A stretch of DNA of 64,000 nt from JAAYJK01 sp964501655 (GCA_964501655.1 CAZCTN010000005.1:70185-134184); one strand, 5' to 3'; shown: positions 17,774 through 26,383, numbered from the stretch's first letter. The notes: generated from the letters alone by a model not told the origin. Program-made: numbers and translations.

Positions 17774-18670
17774 CTATTCCTTAGAGGGATATGGGGTCTT
17801 AATATAGTCAAGATGCATCTTTTGCACTAAATGGGGCCAGGAAGCCGGTCGGTATCCGGTGATATGCCTGAATCTCCCGGAGTCCAGTGAACGGTTGCAG
17901 CTGGTTTCATCTACGGGTTTGATATGGATCATCTTTCTGTATTGGGTCGCGATAAGCTTGAGCAGATTATATTTGGAAATAGGATCTGCTGATACCTGGT
18001 AAATACCCTGCAGAGCGGGATTAGGGATAACATAGAGGCCAATAATCTCCGCCAGCTCAACCGTGGGGAGACCAGAAAAAATATGCCGGGTATAGCCCTG
18101 TATCTGGTCCTTCTGTGCCAGGAACCACTCGAGTAATCCCAGGCAGCTGTTTAGCTCATGTCCAATTATGGATGTTCTGAGGGTTAGACAATGGGGGTAT
18201 TCTACTTCACCCAAAAGCTTGCTTCGTCCATAAAGGTCGCTGCAATTAGGAATGAAGTTTTCGGAATAATTACCTTCCTGGCCATTAAAAACGCAGTCGG
18301 TACTAATGTGAATAAATCGAATACCGGCCTGTCGGCAGATGGCTGCTGCCAGGTGAGGGAACAGGGCGTTGGTATAAATACTGGTAACAGGCTCTCTGGG
18401 AGCTGTTTTCTGTTTAATTACTCCGATGCAGTTAATTACCAGATCAGGCTTAACTTTCCCAATAACCTCAACCAGACTGCTTATTTCTGTTACATCAACA
18501 TTCCAAAAGATCTTGGGGGTCAATTCTGGGAAAACCTCTTGCAGAACCGGGCTGTATCCGCGGCAGGTGCCGTAAACCTTGAATTCTGAACGAGCGGAAA
18601 GATAAGAAAGGAGTTTATGACCCAGCATCCCGCTGCTTCCTAGTATCAAAATTTTTGTCCTGGATATCAT
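17774..18670 (-). CDS. RmlD-like sugar-nucleotide 4-reductase
   Basis: 298 aa, RmlD/dTDP-4-dehydrorhamnose-reductase fold. Residues 7-20 form the nucleotide-binding ILGSSGMLGHKLLS; ISTDCVFNGQEGNYSE and YGRSKLLGE supply the Ser-Tyr-Lys catalytic set. Because it precedes a WbjB-like dehydratase and a 2-epimerase, it probably reduces the 4-keto UDP-sugar (WbvR- or WbjC-like) rather than dTDP-rhamnose precursors. It lacks the C-terminal cupin domain of S. aureus CapF, which favours a WbvR-type (QuiNAc) route; this is inference. Confidence 0.82.
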   Translation of the reverse strand: MISRTKILILGSSGMLGHKLLSYLSARSEFKVYGTCRGYSPVLQEVFPELTPKIFWNVDVTEISSLVEVIGKVKPDLVINCIGVIKQKTAPREPVTSIYTNALFPHLAAAICRQAGIRFIHISTDCVFNGQEGNYSENFIPNCSDLYGRSKLLGEVEYPHCLTLRTSIIGHELNSCLGLLEWFLAQKDQIQGYTRHIFSGLPTVELAEIIGLYVIPNPALQGIYQVSADPISKYNLLKLIATQYRKMIHIKPVDETSCNRSLDSGRFRHITGYRPASWPHLVQKMHLDYIKTPYPSKE

Positions 18671-18879
18671 TGCTCATCCGCCTTCTAATGGAGAGTAAAG
18701 CAAGAGACCAGATCATGGTGATCGGATTCTTACTATCACTGCCGGTTATTTCTATATATTACGTGGATAAATATTACTCTGTTACCGATGCCTGGGTGTC
18801 AATATATATTTCCAGCCTTTTCCTCTAAGGTTCTTGCTGCCGGGAGAGTTTCAGTAACTCCCGCCGCAGTTTCTTCATT

Positions 18880-18910
18880 TGCATAAACTTAGCCCGGAAA
18901 GGTAATAATA
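18880..18910 (+). promoter_or_regulatory. possible forespore sigma-G-type promoter of spoVA
   Basis: TGCATA (18880-18885) lies 18 bases upstream of AATAATA (18904-18910), resembling the sigma-G pattern GMATR-N18-CATNMTA with a mismatch in the -10 first base. The transcript start would be very close to the ribosome site at 18918, which weakens the call. Confidence 0.35.
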
Positions 18911-18932
18911 TCTTATCGGGAGGCGATTGGTA

Positions 18933-19397
18933 TTGAATGCGGATGCAAATAAAATGCAGCAAATAGAAATGCAGGAATATCAGAACTTGGTGGACCAGAT
19001 TAAACCCAAGCCGGATATTTGGAAAAATTGTGCATGGGCCTTCATGGTAGGGGGAGGTATCTGCGCCTTGGCCCAGGTACTGATCAATTATCTCTTGCTG
19101 CAGGGTATGAGCAGAATTGATGCAGGATCAGCTGTTTCATGCATAATGATTTTCCTGGCCGCTTTTTTTACCGGGATAGGCATCTATGACAAACTGGGAA
19201 AAATTGCTGGTGCCGGCTCCATTGTACCTATTACCGGCTTTGCCAATGCAATCGTAGCTTCGGCCATGGAATACAAGCGTGAAGGATATATATTCGGAGT
19301 TGGAGCCAGGATATTTAGTGTGGCTGGTCCTACCCTGGTATTTGGTTTTGCGGTGTCGGTGGTAATAGGCCTCATCAAGGTTTTTATCAGTTCATAG
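18933..19397 (+). CDS. spoVAC: stage V sporulation protein AC
   Basis: Mechanosensitive membrane channel subunit of the SpoVA complex that moves dipicolinic acid into the forespore and out during germination. 154 aa from TTG 18933 (GGGAGG at 18918-18923, spacing nine; an earlier TTG at 18927 is too close). Four hydrophobic segments and the typical GKIAGAGSIVPITGFANAIV and EYKREGYIFGVG motifs are present. First gene of a spoVAC-D-E-F operon; spoVAA and spoVAB are absent, as in clostridia. Confidence 0.94.
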   Translation: MNADANKMQQIEMQEYQNLVDQIKPKPDIWKNCAWAFMVGGGICALAQVLINYLLLQGMSRIDAGSAVSCIMIFLAAFFTGIGIYDKLGKIAGAGSIVPITGFANAIVASAMEYKREGYIFGVGARIFSVAGPTLVFGFAVSVVIGLIKVFISS

Positions 19398-19438
19398 CAG
19401 GGGCTGAGCCAGTTTTCAGTTAAAGGTGGAATGTTCAT

Positions 19439-20449
19439 ATGCCTGGTTTTAAGAAAAAAGGAAGCCAGACCGTGGTTTTCGAAAAACCGCCGGTGATTAC
19501 TTCCTGGGCTTCCATAGTTGGACCTAAAGAAGGCGAAGGACCATGGGGAAGGGATTTTGACCAAGTTTTAGGGGATTATCTTTACGGGGAAGATACTTGG
19601 GAGAAAGCCGAAAAGAAAATGCTGCAGGATGCGATAACCTTGGCTCTGAATAAGCGAGATTTGCAGGTGGATGATGCGGAATTGATATTGGCGGGTGATT
19701 TGCTGAACCAAACTGTATCCTCCAATTATGCTGCCCGGGAGTTGGCCCGGCCTTTTCTAGGTCTGTACGGAGCCTGTTCAACCATGGCGGAGAGTTTACT
19801 GGTTGGGTCCATGCTGGTTGATGGTAATTTCTTCAACCGTTTGGCAGCCTCCACCTGCAGTCACCATTATGCTGCCTCCAGACAATACCGCTTTCCCACT
19901 GAACAGGGGATTCAGCCTGCTCCCAGCAGCCAGTGGACAGCCACTGCGGCAGGGGCAGTAGTGCTGGAATGGGCCGGAGTAGGCCCCCGGGTAACTTCGG
20001 CTACCATTGGCAAGGTTATCGACCGGGGTCAAACTGACGTGGCAGACATGGGCAGTGCCATGGCTCCGGCTGCGGCGGATACCTTGAAAAACCATTTGCA
20101 GGATTTGGAGCGCTTGCCGGATTATTATGACTTGATCGTGACCGGGGATCTGGCCAGGGTTGGTATGGCTTTAGCCGAGCAGCTCTTTATTCGGGATGGC
20201 ATATTGCCCCGGCCCAATTACAGTGACTGCGGAGTACTGCTCTATGATGAGAAGCAAGACGTCAATGCCGGCGGGTCCGGATGCGGATGCTCTGCGGCTA
20301 TGCTCTGCGGCCCGCTGCTGAAAAAAATGGCCAGAGGGGAGATCAACAAGCTGCTGCTGATTGCTACCGGTGCCCTGATGAGTCCCACCATGTCTTTTCA
20401 AGGCGAGAGTATACCGGGGGTAGCCCATGCAGTGGCTATTGAGAACTAG
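19439..20449 (+). CDS. spoVAD: stage V sporulation protein AD
   Basis: Thiolase/ketosynthase-fold protein that binds dipicolinic acid on the inner spore membrane. 336 aa, standard length. Visible motifs: SWASIVGPKEGEGPWG near the N-terminus, GLYGACSTMAESL (the pseudo-active-site Cys region), ASTCSHHYAASRQYRFPTE and GGSGCGCSAAMLCG. ATG 19439 lies eight bases after AAAGGTGGA. The 3' end lies just upstream of spoVAE. Confidence 0.95.
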   Translation: MPGFKKKGSQTVVFEKPPVITSWASIVGPKEGEGPWGRDFDQVLGDYLYGEDTWEKAEKKMLQDAITLALNKRDLQVDDAELILAGDLLNQTVSSNYAARELARPFLGLYGACSTMAESLLVGSMLVDGNFFNRLAASTCSHHYAASRQYRFPTEQGIQPAPSSQWTATAAGAVVLEWAGVGPRVTSATIGKVIDRGQTDVADMGSAMAPAAADTLKNHLQDLERLPDYYDLIVTGDLARVGMALAEQLFIRDGILPRPNYSDCGVLLYDEKQDVNAGGSGCGCSAAMLCGPLLKKMARGEINKLLLIATGALMSPTMSFQGESIPGVAHAVAIEN

Positions 20450-20513
20450 ATATAAGCTGACTTTTCAGGAGGAAGCGGTTAATAAAAAACGCGCATGGGA
20501 GGTATGGCCAAGA

Positions 20514-20873
20514 ATGACACCAATATACATGGCATTTATCGGAGGAGGCATCCTATGTTTGATCGGACAGCTGGTTATGGATCTGACCAAGGCTAATATT
20601 ACCCCCGGCCACATTTTGGTTGGTTATATATCCATCGGGGCGTTCTTAAGCGGTTTGGGTCTATACCAGCCCCTGACTGACGCAGTTGGAGCCGGAGCTA
20701 CTATCCCCCTTTCCGGTTTTGGGCACCTGCTGGTGCAGGGAACCCTAAAAGCAGTAGAAAGTGACGGATTGCTGGGTGCTTTCAGCGGCGGAGTTGAAGC
20801 TGCTGCAGCCGGCATTACTTGTGCTATAGTCTTTGGCTATGTGGCTGCAGTATTGTTCAACCCCCGCGATTAG
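20514..20873 (+). CDS. spoVAE: stage V sporulation protein AE (VAEb type)
   Basis: Membrane subunit of the SpoVA dipicolinate channel, 119 aa with three to four hydrophobic segments and the family motifs GGILCLIGQLVMDLTK, GAGATIPLSGFGHLLVQG and GGVEAAAAGIT. It is homologous in sequence to SpoVAC. The start is uncertain: ATG 20514 gives family length and has GGGAGG 11 bases upstream; the frame is open further back to an ATG at 20427 inside spoVAD, with AGGAGG at 20468-20473 but no start codon at a proper distance from it. Confidence 0.9.
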   Translation: MTPIYMAFIGGGILCLIGQLVMDLTKANITPGHILVGYISIGAFLSGLGLYQPLTDAVGAGATIPLSGFGHLLVQGTLKAVESDGLLGAFSGGVEAAAAGITCAIVFGYVAAVLFNPRD

Positions 20874-20911
20874 AAAGACGTGCTTTGCGTCTGCCAGAGG
20901 TGAGATGTCTG

Positions 20912-22408
20912 TTGGTAAAAAAGCAGCATATTAAATTGGATCGGGATTATGACCGGACTCTGGACCTTATCAAAAAGGAACTGGGAGAGGGAGAAAGCTT
21001 TGATATAGTAGTCCGGGAGTTTAAGGTCGCTGATAAAAAGAGTGCACTGGTCGGAATAGATGGCCTTATCAAAGATGATGTCCTGACCTGGATCATGCAG
21101 TCACTGTTGTTGTTAACAGATCAGCAGTGCCGGGAAAGGAACTTAAAGAGCAGCCTGCAAACCGTTATTCCTTATATTGAACTCAATACTGAGACCAATA
21201 TAGACGAACTGCTTTATTCTGTACTGTCTGGCTCAGTATTATTGGTGGTTGATGGCAGTGAAGAAGTATTTGTGATAGATGCTCGAACTTACCCGGCCCG
21301 AAATCCAGATGAGGCTGAGATAGAAAGGGTGGTCAGAGGTTCCCGGGATGGTTTTACTGAGACTATAGTTTTTAATACTGCCCTGGTGAGACGGAGGGTA
21401 AGAGACCCCAAACTGCGTATAAAGCTGATACGGGTAGGGAAAAGGTCCAAGACTGATGTCTGCCTGTGCTATATAGAGGATATAGCCGATCCAAAACTGG
21501 TTGATACTATTACCACCCGGATTGAAAACATTGAAATAGATGCTGTTCCCATGGCTGAGAAAGCGGTGGAAGAACTAATTCTGCCTGGTAACAGGTGGAA
21601 TCCATTTCCCCGGGTCAGATATACCGAACGGCCGGATGTGGCCGCTGTTCATCTGTTTGAAGGGCATGTGCTGGTTATGGTGGATACCTCCCCCAGTGTA
21701 ATAATAGCGCCTGCTACCTATTTCCACCATGTTCAGCATGCCGAAGAATACCGGCAAAACCCCGCGGTAGGGTTATATATTCGCTGGGTCAGATTCATAG
21801 CTGTTATGGCCTCTATCATAGTCACTCCGTTATGGATGTTATTGGCCCTGTCGCCTTCCCTTTTGCCTGAATCTCTGAATTTCATTGGTCCGGAAGAAAA
21901 GGGCCATGTTCCGATTTTTATCCAATTCATAATTGCTGAGATAAGCCTTGATTTGATAAGAATGGCAGCCATACATACCCCATCACCATTGGCTACCGCT
22001 TTGGGGGTTATAGCCGCTCTATTAATTGGGGATATTGCGGTTAACATTGGCCTTTTGGCTCCGGAAGTTATACTCTATACTGCTGTGGTCGCTGTTGGTT
22101 CCTATTGTACTCCCAGCTATGAGATGTCCATGGCCAATCGCCTGGTAAGGTTATTCATCCTTTTGGGCACTGGATTTTTCCGACTGCCCGGGCTTATTAT
22201 AACCACTATATTATCCTTAGTCCTGGCGGCCCTGACCAAATCATTTAATGTACCCTATTTATGGCCATTGATTCCGTTTAATTACCGGGCTTTCAAGAGC
22301 ATAATAATCCGATCACCGGTACCGGTGCAGGATATCAGACCCGAGATACTCAATCCCATCGACCGGCGGCGGCAACCGGCGCCGGCTCTTAAAAGGAGGA
22401 AAGAATAA
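20912..22408 (+). CDS. spoVAF: stage V sporulation protein AF (GerA-family membrane protein)
   Basis: 498 aa, similar in length to Bacillus SpoVAF (493). GerA-type architecture: a soluble N-terminal half (residues 1-270, including GSVLLVVDGSEEVFVIDART and ERPDVAAVHLFEGHVLVMVDTSP), then five or so membrane helices (about 285-460), with YIRWVRFIAVMASIIVTPLW and SYCTPSYEMSMANRLVRLF. Start TTG 20912 follows AGAGGTGAG by seven bases. Thought to modulate germination receptors or SpoVA. The end abuts the next gene (GTG 22410). Confidence 0.92.
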   Translation: MVKKQHIKLDRDYDRTLDLIKKELGEGESFDIVVREFKVADKKSALVGIDGLIKDDVLTWIMQSLLLLTDQQCRERNLKSSLQTVIPYIELNTETNIDELLYSVLSGSVLLVVDGSEEVFVIDARTYPARNPDEAEIERVVRGSRDGFTETIVFNTALVRRRVRDPKLRIKLIRVGKRSKTDVCLCYIEDIADPKLVDTITTRIENIEIDAVPMAEKAVEELILPGNRWNPFPRVRYTERPDVAAVHLFEGHVLVMVDTSPSVIIAPATYFHHVQHAEEYRQNPAVGLYIRWVRFIAVMASIIVTPLWMLLALSPSLLPESLNFIGPEEKGHVPIFIQFIIAEISLDLIRMAAIHTPSPLATALGVIAALLIGDIAVNIGLLAPEVILYTAVVAVGSYCTPSYEMSMANRLVRLFILLGTGFFRLPGLIITTILSLVLAALTKSFNVPYLWPLIPFNYRAFKSIIIRSPVPVQDIRPEILNPIDRRRQPAPALKRRKE

Positions 22409-22409
22409 A

Positions 22410-23402
22410 GTGAAAACCATCGGAATTCCAAGGGGGTTGTTTTATTACTATTATTATCCCTGGTACAAAACCTTCTTCAACGATCTGGGAGCCAGGGTAA
22501 TCCTATCATCCCCGACTACCCGGATAACTATTGACCAGGGCATAGACAGCGCGGTAGATGAAACCTGCTTTCCCATAAAAGTGTATTTTGGCCATGTCAG
22601 GGAATTATGCAGGCATAATCCGGATTATCTCTTTGTACCTCGGTTGGTCAGCATTGAGCCCGGAAGCTATATATGCCCAAAGTTTATGGGAGTTCCGGAT
22701 ATGATTCGGGCTTCTTTCGATGATTTGCCTCCCTTGATTGATATAACTATTGATCTCAGCCGTAACGATGGTGAATTCAAGAAGCAGCTGCTGAGCACCG
22801 GCAAATTATTAGTCAGAAACAGCAGGAAGATTAGAGATGCCTATGAACATGGCCGGCAGGAAACGGAATGTTGTAGGGCTATAGCGTCCCAGGGGTATAC
22901 CATGGCAGAAGCCATTAATATCTGGGAGGAGCAGGAGATTCCGGTACCTGGAGATGCCAACCTGAGTATAGGAGTACTGGGACACGGGTATTCTCTTTAT
23001 GATGAAGCTATTAGCATGGATATCATAGGACGCCTTAGGAGCATGGGCTGTTCAGTACTTTTACCTGAAGTTTTGCCCCGGGAAGAAATAGAACGGGAAG
23101 CAGCCGCTATGCCCAAGCGGATCTTCTGGACCCTGGGAAGAAAGATGGTAGGGAGCGCCTTGAAAATGGAAAAAATGCCTGAGGTAGACGGTATAATCTA
23201 TGTAGCTTGTTTTGGCTGCGGCCCGGATTCTTTTGTGGGAGAAATCATTGAGCGCAAGCTGAAGCAGAAACCTTACATGCTGATAGTAATTGATGAACAT
23301 ACCGGTGAAGGCGGGCTGGTAACCAGGCTGGAGGCCTTTTGTGACATGCTTGGAAGAAGGAGGCGGCAGCAGATTGAAGATCACCTTCCCGCATATGGGT
23401 AA
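22410..23402 (+). CDS. DUF2229-type 2-hydroxyacyl-CoA dehydratase-related protein
   Basis: 330 aa. The N-terminus is a textbook DUF2229 start (IGIPRGLFYYYYYPWYKTFFNDLG), then SAVDETCFPIKVYFGHVREL and VPRLVS...YICPKFMG, ending with VACFGCGPDSFVGEII and IDEHTGEGGLVTRLEAF. Conserved cysteines in CFPIK, CPK and CFGCGPDS are candidate ligands for an Fe-S cluster. Large fused activase-related proteins of anaerobes carry this domain after two BcrAD domains; here it is a separate gene. It follows spoVAF by one base, so it probably belongs to the spoVA operon. Substrate unknown. Confidence 0.75.
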   Translation: MKTIGIPRGLFYYYYYPWYKTFFNDLGARVILSSPTTRITIDQGIDSAVDETCFPIKVYFGHVRELCRHNPDYLFVPRLVSIEPGSYICPKFMGVPDMIRASFDDLPPLIDITIDLSRNDGEFKKQLLSTGKLLVRNSRKIRDAYEHGRQETECCRAIASQGYTMAEAINIWEEQEIPVPGDANLSIGVLGHGYSLYDEAISMDIIGRLRSMGCSVLLPEVLPREEIEREAAAMPKRIFWTLGRKMVGSALKMEKMPEVDGIIYVACFGCGPDSFVGEIIERKLKQKPYMLIVIDEHTGEGGLVTRLEAFCDMLGRRRRQQIEDHLPAYG

Positions 23403-24459
23403 TGCCTGTATTGCTATTGAAGCCATGCTGGAAAAACTGCGGCTGGAGGTTATACCTCCCCCCCCCATAAGCAAAAAGACTATTGAGATAGGGATAAAGT
23501 ACTGTCCGGAGTTTGCTTGTATGCCGCTGAAGATAACCATGGGCAACTTCATTGAAGCATTGGAAATGGGGGCTGACACTATATTAATGGCCGGTGGCTG
23601 GGGACCCTGCCGGTTTGGATACTATGCCCAGGTGGAAAGAGACATCCTTCAGGATCTGGGTTACCAGTTTGATATGGTTATACTGGAGGCTCCGGATTCC
23701 AGAGCATCGGAGCTATTCCGGCAATTGCAGACCCTGGGGCAGAATGTCAGTGTATGGGAAGCCTTTAAGGCTCTGAAATTTGCCTGGTATAAACTGCAAG
23801 GGGTAGAAAAGCTGGAGAAGAAGTTTGCCTGGCTCCATCCCCGGGCCCTGGATAAAAGGCAGGTTGAATCTATTTATGATCAGGCCTTGCTGGACATGAA
23901 GCAGGCCAAAAATAAAAAAGCCATAGATGAAGCCTGTGGCAAAAACCTGGCGGCCCTGGATATGGTCCTTTTGCGGGGTGAAGAACCGTTGAAAATAGGT
24001 CTGGTGGGGGAAATCTATACCGTTCTGGAACCCATGTCCAATTTTGATATAGCCCGCAGTCTGGGCAGATTGGATGTAGAAGCTGATAATTCGATATATA
24101 TCAGTGATTGGCTGAATGATCATTTGCTGGGAGGACTAGTCAAGAAATCACATCGCCAGCAACTGGTCAAATGCGCCCGGCCCTATCTCAACTATTTTGT
24201 AGGAGGTCATGGGCTGGAAACGGTGGGTTCGACGGTAGCTTATGCCCGTAACCAATATGACGGGGTAATACAGGTCGGTCCCTTGACCTGTATGCCGGAG
24301 ATCGTCGCTCAATCAGTTCTAAATCGGGTGAGCAGGGAAGAGAACATTCCATGTATGACTTTATATTTTGACCAGCATGCTGGTGCGGCCGGAATCCAAA
24401 CCCGGTTGGAAGCCTTTACGGATATGTTGAAACGCAAGAAAGCCAGCCTGGCTATCTAG
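23374..24459 (+). CDS. HgdB-like 2-hydroxyacyl-CoA dehydratase component-related protein
   Basis: 361 aa. It starts at TTG 23374 (AAGGAGG at 23357-23363, spacing ten) and overlaps the preceding gene by 29 bases. Motifs: ITFPHMGNACIAIEAML, KYCPEFACMPLKITMGNFIEAL, MAGGWGPCRFGYY, LVGEIYTVLEPMSNFDIA, GGHGLETVG, VGPLTCMPEIVAQSVL and TLYFDQHAGAAGIQTRLEAF. The last mirrors the C-terminus of the upstream gene, suggesting the two are related halves. Four conserved Cys sites could bind a [4Fe-4S] or double-cubane cluster. Probably works with the next gene's ATPase. Confidence 0.75.
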   Translation: MKITFPHMGNACIAIEAMLEKLRLEVIPPPPISKKTIEIGIKYCPEFACMPLKITMGNFIEALEMGADTILMAGGWGPCRFGYYAQVERDILQDLGYQFDMVILEAPDSRASELFRQLQTLGQNVSVWEAFKALKFAWYKLQGVEKLEKKFAWLHPRALDKRQVESIYDQALLDMKQAKNKKAIDEACGKNLAALDMVLLRGEEPLKIGLVGEIYTVLEPMSNFDIARSLGRLDVEADNSIYISDWLNDHLLGGLVKKSHRQQLVKCARPYLNYFVGGHGLETVGSTVAYARNQYDGVIQVGPLTCMPEIVAQSVLNRVSREENIPCMTLYFDQHAGAAGIQTRLEAFTDMLKRKKASLAI

Positions 24460-24478
24460 GCGGTCAAGGAGGGAAACA

Positions 24479-25459
24479 ATGTCGTATTACTTGGGAGTCG
24501 ATATCGGCTCGGTAAGCAGCAATTTTGTTTTAATGGATAATAACCAGCAGGTGCTGGAAAAGATCTACCTGCGTACGGAAGGGAACCCGGTTAGGGCGGT
24601 TAAACAGGGGTATCAGGAACTGCTGTACAGGAGCTCAGGAAGGTTAAAACTCCGGGGTGTTGGGACTACCGGCAGTGGCAGGCATCTGGCCCATATCATC
24701 CTGGGTGCTGACGTGGTAAAAAATGAGATCACTGCTCATGCAGTGGCTGCTTCCTGGTTTTGCCCTGATGCTCGGACCATTATCGAGATAGGTGGCCAGG
24801 ATTCGAAGCTGATCATCATGCAGGATGCGGTGGTAAACGATTTTGCCATGAACACGGTATGCGCAGCCGGCACCGGTTCATTTCTGGACCAACAGGCCGC
24901 GCGTTTGAACCTAGCTATTCAAGATTTCGGCCCCACCGCTCTGAAATCAAAACAGCCGGTGCGAATTGCCGGACGATGCGGGGTTTTCGCCGAATCAGAT
25001 ATGATTCACAAACAGCAGATGGGATATCCTTTGGAGGACATACTCATGGGTCTATGCGAAGCTCTGGTCAGGAACTACTTGAACAATGTAGGCAAGGGGA
25101 AAAGGATCGAGGCTCCTATAATATTTCAGGGAGGGGTAGCGGCTAATGAGGGATTAAAGAAGGCCTTTGAAAAAATCCTGCAAAGTCAGATCAGCATTCC
25201 TCCCTGCCATGATGTGATGGGAGCGGTGGGTGCAGCTATACTGGCACAGGAATACATAGAGGATAGGCAATGTCCCACTGCCTTTAAAGGAGATTCCTTT
25301 ATTGTTGATGGGCAGTTTAGCAGCAGCAGCAGGGAATGCCAAGGCTGTCCCAACCTGTGTGAGGTGGTATGTATCAAACGGGGGCATGAGATCCTGGCTT
25401 ACTGGGGTGATCGCTGCCAAAAATGGGGGAACTCCATTGGCCATAAGGAAGTGGGATAG
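24479..25459 (+). CDS. acyl-CoA dehydratase activase (BcrAD/BadFG ASKHA ATPase)
   Basis: 326 aa. ATP-dependent electron donor of the archerase type. The ASKHA phosphate loops are YLGVDIGSVSSNFVLMD and IIEIGGQDSKLI. The subunit-bridging [4Fe-4S] cysteines lie in NTVCAAGTGSFLDQQA and GRCGVFAESDM, and GGVAANEGL closes the nucleotide site. The C-terminal extension (from about 278) has additional cysteines, CQGCPNLCEVVC and a final DRCQKW, not needed by HgdC. With the two upstream genes it forms a split three-gene reductive activase set behind spoVAF. Confidence 0.88.
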   Translation: MSYYLGVDIGSVSSNFVLMDNNQQVLEKIYLRTEGNPVRAVKQGYQELLYRSSGRLKLRGVGTTGSGRHLAHIILGADVVKNEITAHAVAASWFCPDARTIIEIGGQDSKLIIMQDAVVNDFAMNTVCAAGTGSFLDQQAARLNLAIQDFGPTALKSKQPVRIAGRCGVFAESDMIHKQQMGYPLEDILMGLCEALVRNYLNNVGKGKRIEAPIIFQGGVAANEGLKKAFEKILQSQISIPPCHDVMGAVGAAILAQEYIEDRQCPTAFKGDSFIVDGQFSSSSRECQGCPNLCEVVCIKRGHEILAYWGDRCQKWGNSIGHKEVG

Positions 25460-25490
25460 CTGTAAGGCTGCCCCACTTTCCTATGGTTTT
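25441..25490 (+). terminator. hairpin terminator after the activase gene
   Basis: CCATAAGGAAGTGGG (25441-25455) pairs imperfectly with CCCACTTTCCTATGG (25471-25485) and is followed by TTTTCCCCC. The left arm lies inside the end of the coding region. Separates convergent transcription units. Confidence 0.5.
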
Positions 25491-25525
25491 CCCCCAGGCT
25501 ATTGAAAGCCGGGGTGTTCTTTAAA

Positions 25526-26260
25526 TTATGGAATATCTTCGTCACTTTCCTTCTCCAAAATGTTTAACAGCTCCATTTTCATCTTCAGATTGTAAGTAGT
25601 GGTTTTATCTAGCAGCAGTTCTCTTCTGATAACTGCCGGCCGGCGGCTTAAGATATATATGCGATCGGCCAGCAGTAAGGCTTCCTCAATGTCATGGGTT
25701 ACAAAAAGAATGGAGGATTTGTAGCGCTGGTACAATTCCAGCAGCCACAGGTGCATTTTCCTTCGGGTTATTGCATCCAGGGCGGCAAAAGGTTCGTCCA
25801 ACAGCAGTATGTCGCTGGCAAACAGATAGGTGCGCAGGAGGGCGGCCCTCTGCCGCATTCCTCCTGATAGCTGGCGGGGATAATAATGCTCGAATCCCTG
25901 CAGGCCAAAGGCGGCAAAATAATCACGGGCACAGGCCTGAGCTTGGGTTTTGGCTATTCCTTTCAGCAATAAAGGGATGGTCACATTATCCAGTATGCTG
26001 CGGGAATCCAGTAAAAGATCTTTCTGCTGCATATAGCTCACCCGGGCGGTTTGGCCCGTCCAGTCCGCTCCATCGATCTTGATACTGCCGCTGTCCGGGG
26101 TAAGCAATCCTGATATGATATTCAACAAGGTGCTTTTACCGCATCCGCTGGGTCCCAGGACTACCACAATCTCATTCTCATTTACAGTCAAAGATATATC
26201 TGCCAGGGTCGGTAATCCATCCAGAGTTTTACTGACTTTATCTACAATAACTTTGGTCAT
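25526..26260 (-). CDS. thiZ: ABC transporter ATP-binding protein (thiamine precursor, ThiZ-like)
   Basis: 244 aa NitT/TauT-class ATPase: Walker A GPSGCGKST (residues 35-43), Q-loop MQQKDLLLD, signature LSGGMRQRAALLR, Walker B ILLLDEPFAALD, H-loop FVTHDIEEAL. Energises uptake of a thiamine pyrimidine precursor. The substrate assignment rests on the TPP riboswitch at the head of this four-gene minus-strand operon and on the ThiY-like binding protein, not on the ATPase itself. Confidence 0.82.
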   Translation of the reverse strand: MTKVIVDKVSKTLDGLPTLADISLTVNENEIVVVLGPSGCGKSTLLNIISGLLTPDSGSIKIDGADWTGQTARVSYMQQKDLLLDSRSILDNVTIPLLLKGIAKTQAQACARDYFAAFGLQGFEHYYPRQLSGGMRQRAALLRTYLFASDILLLDEPFAALDAITRRKMHLWLLELYQRYKSSILFVTHDIEEALLLADRIYILSRRPAVIRRELLLDKTTTYNLKMKMELLNILEKESDEDIP

Positions 26261-26383
26261 AAATTTCTTTCCTATCCATTTACTGGTTCTACCTGCAGAA
26301 CCCCAATTTCCTAATTTATCTTATTGATAATACCTGTGCTGGAACTTCTGCCTGGTCCCGGTTTAGCAAAGCGCCAGTACTGC

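Noticed and set aside
19439..20449. SpoVAD considered as a metabolic ketoacyl synthase
   Set aside because: Thiolase-fold similarity is expected for SpoVAD; spoVAC and spoVAE neighbours and the SpoVAD-specific motifs settle it.
20819..20911. Upstream extension of spoVAF starting at ATG 20819
   Set aside because: Would overlap spoVAE by 55 bases; the TTG at 20912 has a proper ribosome site and gives family length.
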